From Beijerinckiaceae bacterium (lineage in GTDB: Bacteria > Pseudomonadota > Alphaproteobacteria > Rhizobiales > Beijerinckiaceae), in contig WSYC01000004.1 in the NCBI GenBank assembly GCA_009773635.1, positions 57,223 through 121,222 on the forward strand: a stretch of 64,000 nt of DNA. The letters run 5' to 3'. The notes under the pieces were generated by a model. That model was not told the origin of the DNA and ran no database searches. It was given only the letters and a program-made list of their open reading frames with translations. The translations under genes and the position numbers were made by a program. Shown here piece by piece: positions 63,834 to 64,000 of this stretch. Each line of letters begins with the position of its first letter. Positions within the stretch are counted from its first letter, which is position 1.

Positions 63834-64000
63834 ATGGCCGTTCTCTATCATTCACCGCTCGACCCGCATTCCCGTTTCGTACGCCTCATCATGGCCGAGC
63901 TTCAGATGGATGCGACCTATGAGGACGAGCGTGTGCACGAGCGGCGCCATGCCTTTCTCGCGCTGAACCCGGCGGGGACGATTCCCGTACTGGTTGAGCA
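63834..64000 (+). CDS. glutathione S-transferase family protein, 5' part only
   Basis: The frame from ATG 63834 runs off the end of the window. The visible 55 residues start MAVLYHSPLDPHSRFVRLIM and reach NPAGTIPVLVE, the thioredoxin-fold N-terminal GST domain; the P-x-L-x segment with cis-proline (GTIPVL) is the glutathione-binding site. Ser or Cys in the SPLDPHSR region would be the catalytic residue. Confidence 0.85.
   Translation, partial: MAVLYHSPLDPHSRFVRLIMAELQMDATYEDERVHERRHAFLALNPAGTIPVLVE

Overview
The window is GC-rich (roughly 60-65% by eye), densely coded chromosomal DNA of an alphaproteobacterium, most likely order Hyphomicrobiales (Rhizobiales). The evidence is gene order and family subtype: an sppA-ihfB-lapA-trpFBA-accD-folC-trxA-addAB-murU-tsaE/amgK-PAS kinase-ahcY run, a ptsH / mannose-type EIIA / short hprK / chvG-chvI signalling block followed by pckA, and an alpha-type AccD without zinc-ligand cysteines. 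No rRNA, tRNA or CRISPR array was recognised.

Layout. 1-2.9 kb: an M16 peptidase pair and an S49 (SppA-like) peptidase. 3.0-10.1 kb: ihfB, a LapA-domain protein, an ornithine cyclodeaminase-family gene that runs into trpF through an apparent one-base frameshift, trpB, a small AT-richer unknown gene, trpA, accD and folC. 10.1-23.8 kb (minus strand): trxA, the AddAB recombination nuclease, a MurU-like nucleotidyltransferase overlapping a TsaE-AmgK fusion (cell-wall recycling), a DivL-like PAS kinase whose phospho-acceptor His is Phe, and ahcY behind a perfect palindromic operator. 24-28.8 kb: a small secreted protein with a divergent HxlR regulator, then the PTS-HprK-ChvG-ChvI relay.

29.1-33.6 kb is a decayed Mu-like prophage. 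It keeps three tail/head-completion genes, a ParB-like protein, a Ner-like regulator, an S24 repressor, and three small membrane or secreted cargo-like genes. It separates chvI from pckA. Just after pckA, at 36.9-38.0 kb, lies an AT-richer cassette: a toxin-like protein with two overlapping paralogous immunity-like proteins. This is the best candidate for an undescribed system here.

38-64 kb is mostly housekeeping: hrcA, rph, rdgB, hemW, an LpoA-like lipoprotein divergent from rsmI-yraN, gshB, glnD, grpE, gpmA, dapB, two DUF1330 proteins around a secreted phosphoesterase, pyrF, cysK, a phospholipid N-methyltransferase-like protein, a Fic protein with a damaged 5' end, dnaJ-dnaK, a UPF0126 channel, an Ada-like methyltransferase, DUF2244, nth, uppP and the start of a glutathione S-transferase gene. 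Two families of dispersed palindromic repeats occupy several intergenic gaps; one shows compensatory changes in its stem.
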